Shown: positions 62,604 through 64,000 of the stretch, one piece after another
Numbering within the stretch: position 1 is the stretch's first letter
How the letters are laid out: each line of letters starts with the position of its first letter
Assembly: GCF_004365875.1 (NCBI RefSeq)
Contig: NZ_SODF01000002.1
Coordinates: 2,544,971 to 2,608,970, forward strand
Source of the DNA: Kribbella kalugense
Lineage (GTDB): Bacteria > Actinomycetota > Actinomycetes > Propionibacteriales > Kribbellaceae
Direction of reading: 5' to 3'
DNA length: 64,000 bases
Position numbers and translations under genes: made by a program
The notes under the pieces: model-generated
Told to the model about the DNA's origin: nothing
Seen by the model: the letters and a program-made list of their open reading frames with translations, nothing else
Database searches by the model: none

Positions 62604-63606
62604 TCTCTTCGGTTTCGCGCAGGTCCCGGCCTTCGCGGCTGGCCAGCAGACGGCGGAACGAGGCGACTCGGTCGGCGTCGGCTCGGCCCGCCGCGACGGC
62701 CTCGTCGAGCGCGCAGTCAGGGGCGTCGGCGGTGTGCGTGCAGCCACGCGGACAGGTCTCCGCGATGTCGGCCAGGTCGGGGAAGGCTTCGATCAGCTTG
62801 TCCGGATCGACGTGGGCCAGGCCGAACGAGCGGATGCCCGGGGTGTCGATGATCCAGCCGCCGTTGGGCAGACGCAGTACGAGCGTGTTGGTCGAGGTGT
62901 GCCGTCCGCGGCCGGTCACCGTGTTGACCACACCGATCGCTCGATCCGCGCCAGGGATCAGGCCGTTGACCAGCGTCGACTTGCCGACGCCGGAGTGGCC
63001 GACCAGGACGCTCGTACGGTCGTCGAGTTGTTCGCGGAGTTCGCTGAGATCGCCGCCCTGCTGGGTGGCCACGGACTCGACCCCGAGTGGGCGGTAGATC
63101 GCCAGCAGCGGGTCCGGGTCGGCGAGGTCGGTCTTCGTCAGGCAGAGCAGCGGCCGCATGCCGGCGTCGAACGCCGCGACCAGGAAGCGGTCGATCAGTC
63201 CTGTCCTCGGCTCCGGGTTCGCGACTGCAACGACGATGACGAGCTGGTCCGCGTTCGCGACCAGCGGTCGCTCGACCGGGTCCTCGTCATCGGCCGACCG
63301 GCGCAGCAGGGTTGTCCGCGGCAGGACCTCGACGATCCGCGCCAGGGTGCCCTCGTCGCCGGTGGAGTTGCCGTCGAGCTTGACTCGGTCACCGACGATC
63401 ACGCCGGTGCGGCCGAGCTGGCGGGCCTTCATCGCGGTCACTTCGTAGCCGCCGTCGGCATCGTCGACCCAGCACGCGTAGCGCCCGCGGTCGCGGGTGA
63501 AGACGAATCCGATCACGGCGTCGTCGTACGAGGGGCGGTCCTTGGTCCGCGGCCGGGTCCGGCGCTTGGGCCGGTCGTACTTAGCCTCCTCGTCGTACCG
63601 CGACAT
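62596..63606 (-). CDS. rsgA: Small-ribosomal-subunit biogenesis GTPase RsgA
   Basis: 336 residues. An N-terminal OB-fold (about 30-95) carries GDRVKLDGN. A circularly permuted GTPase domain follows: TKTDLADPD (G4), then GHSGVGKSTLVNGLIP (G1), TSTNT (G2 region) and DTPGIRSFGL (G3). A C-terminal zinc knuckle reads CPRGCTHTADAPDC. It binds the 30S subunit late in assembly and hydrolyses GTP. The start overlaps the aroA stop by one base, the common actinobacterial aroA-rsgA pair. Confidence 0.95.
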   Translation of the reverse strand: MSRYDEEAKYDRPKRRTRPRTKDRPSYDDAVIGFVFTRDRGRYACWVDDADGGYEVTAMKARQLGRTGVIVGDRVKLDGNSTGDEGTLARIVEVLPRTTLLRRSADDEDPVERPLVANADQLVIVVAVANPEPRTGLIDRFLVAAFDAGMRPLLCLTKTDLADPDPLLAIYRPLGVESVATQQGGDLSELREQLDDRTSVLVGHSGVGKSTLVNGLIPGADRAIGVVNTVTGRGRHTSTNTLVLRLPNGGWIIDTPGIRSFGLAHVDPDKLIEAFPDLADIAETCPRGCTHTADAPDCALDEAVAAGRADADRVASFRRLLASREGRDLRETEETT

Positions 63607-64000
63607 CAGCCGGCCAAGCCCGACCAGAGCTCGGGGAACTCCGGCAGGGTTTTCGCCGTGGTCCCGATGTTCTCGATCTCGAGGCCGTCGACGAGCAGCC
63701 CGAGTACGGCGGCCGCATGGGCCATCCGGTGGTCGCGGTAGGTGCCGAAAAGCCCACCGTGCAAGGGCTTCGGGCGAATCTCCAGCCCGTCGGCCGTCTG
63801 CGTCACGTCTCCGCCGAGCGCGTTGAACTCGCGCTCGAGCGCTGCGAGCCGGTCGGTCTCGTGGTTGCGCAGGTGCGCGATCCCACGCAGGTACGACGGT
63901 CCGTCCGCAAAGGCAGCCACCGCCGCGATGACCGGCGACAACTCACCGACCTCGCTCAGGTCGAGGTCTACGCCCTGCACTCGGCCGGTACCGCGGACAG
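63606..64000 (-). CDS. aroA: 5-enolpyruvylshikimate-3-phosphate synthase, 3' part (5' end outside window)
   Basis: The visible C-terminal ~130 residues match EPSP synthase: QGVDLDLSEVGELSPVIAAV, RGIAHLRNHETDRLAALE and the phosphate-binding GTYRDHRMAHAAAVLG with the conserved Asp-His-Arg-Met. The enzyme joins shikimate 3-phosphate and phosphoenolpyruvate in chorismate synthesis, in the cytosol. Only one lobe is visible, so the class cannot be decided. rsgA follows directly with overlapping start. Confidence 0.93.
   Translation of the reverse strand, partial: VRGTGRVQGVDLDLSEVGELSPVIAAVAAFADGPSYLRGIAHLRNHETDRLAALEREFNALGGDVTQTADGLEIRPKPLHGGLFGTYRDHRMAHAAAVLGLLVDGLEIENIGTTAKTLPEFPELWSGLAG

Overview
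The window is high-GC DNA with GTG and TTG starts, tight ATGA/GTGA gene overlaps, Tat and lipoprotein signals, many secreted glycoside hydrolases with ricin-type (CBM13) lectin domains, and LacI, ROK, GntR and TetR regulators. This points to a soil-dwelling filamentous actinobacterium. Gene content resembles Kribbella and relatives (Propionibacteriales), but that genus is an inference from style, not a database match. No rRNA, tRNA, CRISPR array, insertion sequence or phage gene was seen. No stretch longer than about 250 bases lacks a gene.

Layout. (1) 1-3.5 kb: a thioredoxin-reductase-like flavoprotein (5' end missing) coupled to a soluble histidine kinase with a cyclic-nucleotide-type sensor domain, then an alpha/beta hydrolase divergent from a small HTH regulator with a perfect inverted-repeat operator between them. 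(2) 3.5-18 kb: a galactoside/galactose region. It holds a KDG-type kinase, a KDPG-type aldolase, a sialidase, a mutarotase-like protein, galactonate dehydratase, a GntR regulator and an SDR dehydrogenase. These are divergent from an ABC sugar importer whose genes run into a cytosolic GH36 and a secreted GH27 alpha-galactosidase. Together they read as liberation, import and oxidative (De Ley-Doudoroff type) breakdown of galactose. (3) 18-24 kb: GH20 hexosaminidase, secreted GH5 enzyme, secreted 5'-nucleotidase, alpha/beta hydrolase. (4) 24.4-26 kb: two unrecognised genes, a TPR-like protein and a membrane-anchored protein. (5) 26-41 kb: a beta-glucan region. It holds an operon of an Opp-type ABC importer plus GH1 beta-glucosidase, LacI and ROK regulators, and secreted GH16, GH30 and GH18 enzymes that share near-identical CBM13 modules. 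Identical LacI-type operators precede the importer operon and lie between GH16 and GH30.

(6) 41-49 kb: MerR, VOC, ArsR, a TetR/SDR divergent pair, glucosamine-6-phosphate deaminase, a DedA protein, an FMN reductase and a MacB/FtsX-type ABC exporter with its TetR. (7) 50-54 kb: an ABC-2-like membrane protein and a second ABC sugar importer without its own ATPase, behind a LacI-type palindrome. (8) 54-64 kb: mostly housekeeping and stress genes. These are an unknown protein coupled to an MFS exporter, a CBS protein, a pair of M16 peptidase-family proteins, a DGPF/YCII protein coupled to an ECF42-like sigma factor, HisN-like phosphatase, a DUF2231-like membrane protein, RsgA, and the 3' end of aroA.

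Both sugar-type ABC importers lack an ATP-binding gene, so they probably depend on a shared MsiK-like ATPase elsewhere. The most unusual signals are the matched operators, the unrecognised gene pair at 24.4-26 kb, a duplicated Shine-Dalgarno/start that makes a three-codon minigene before the sugar kinase, and a 75-base hairpin after the GH18 gene.
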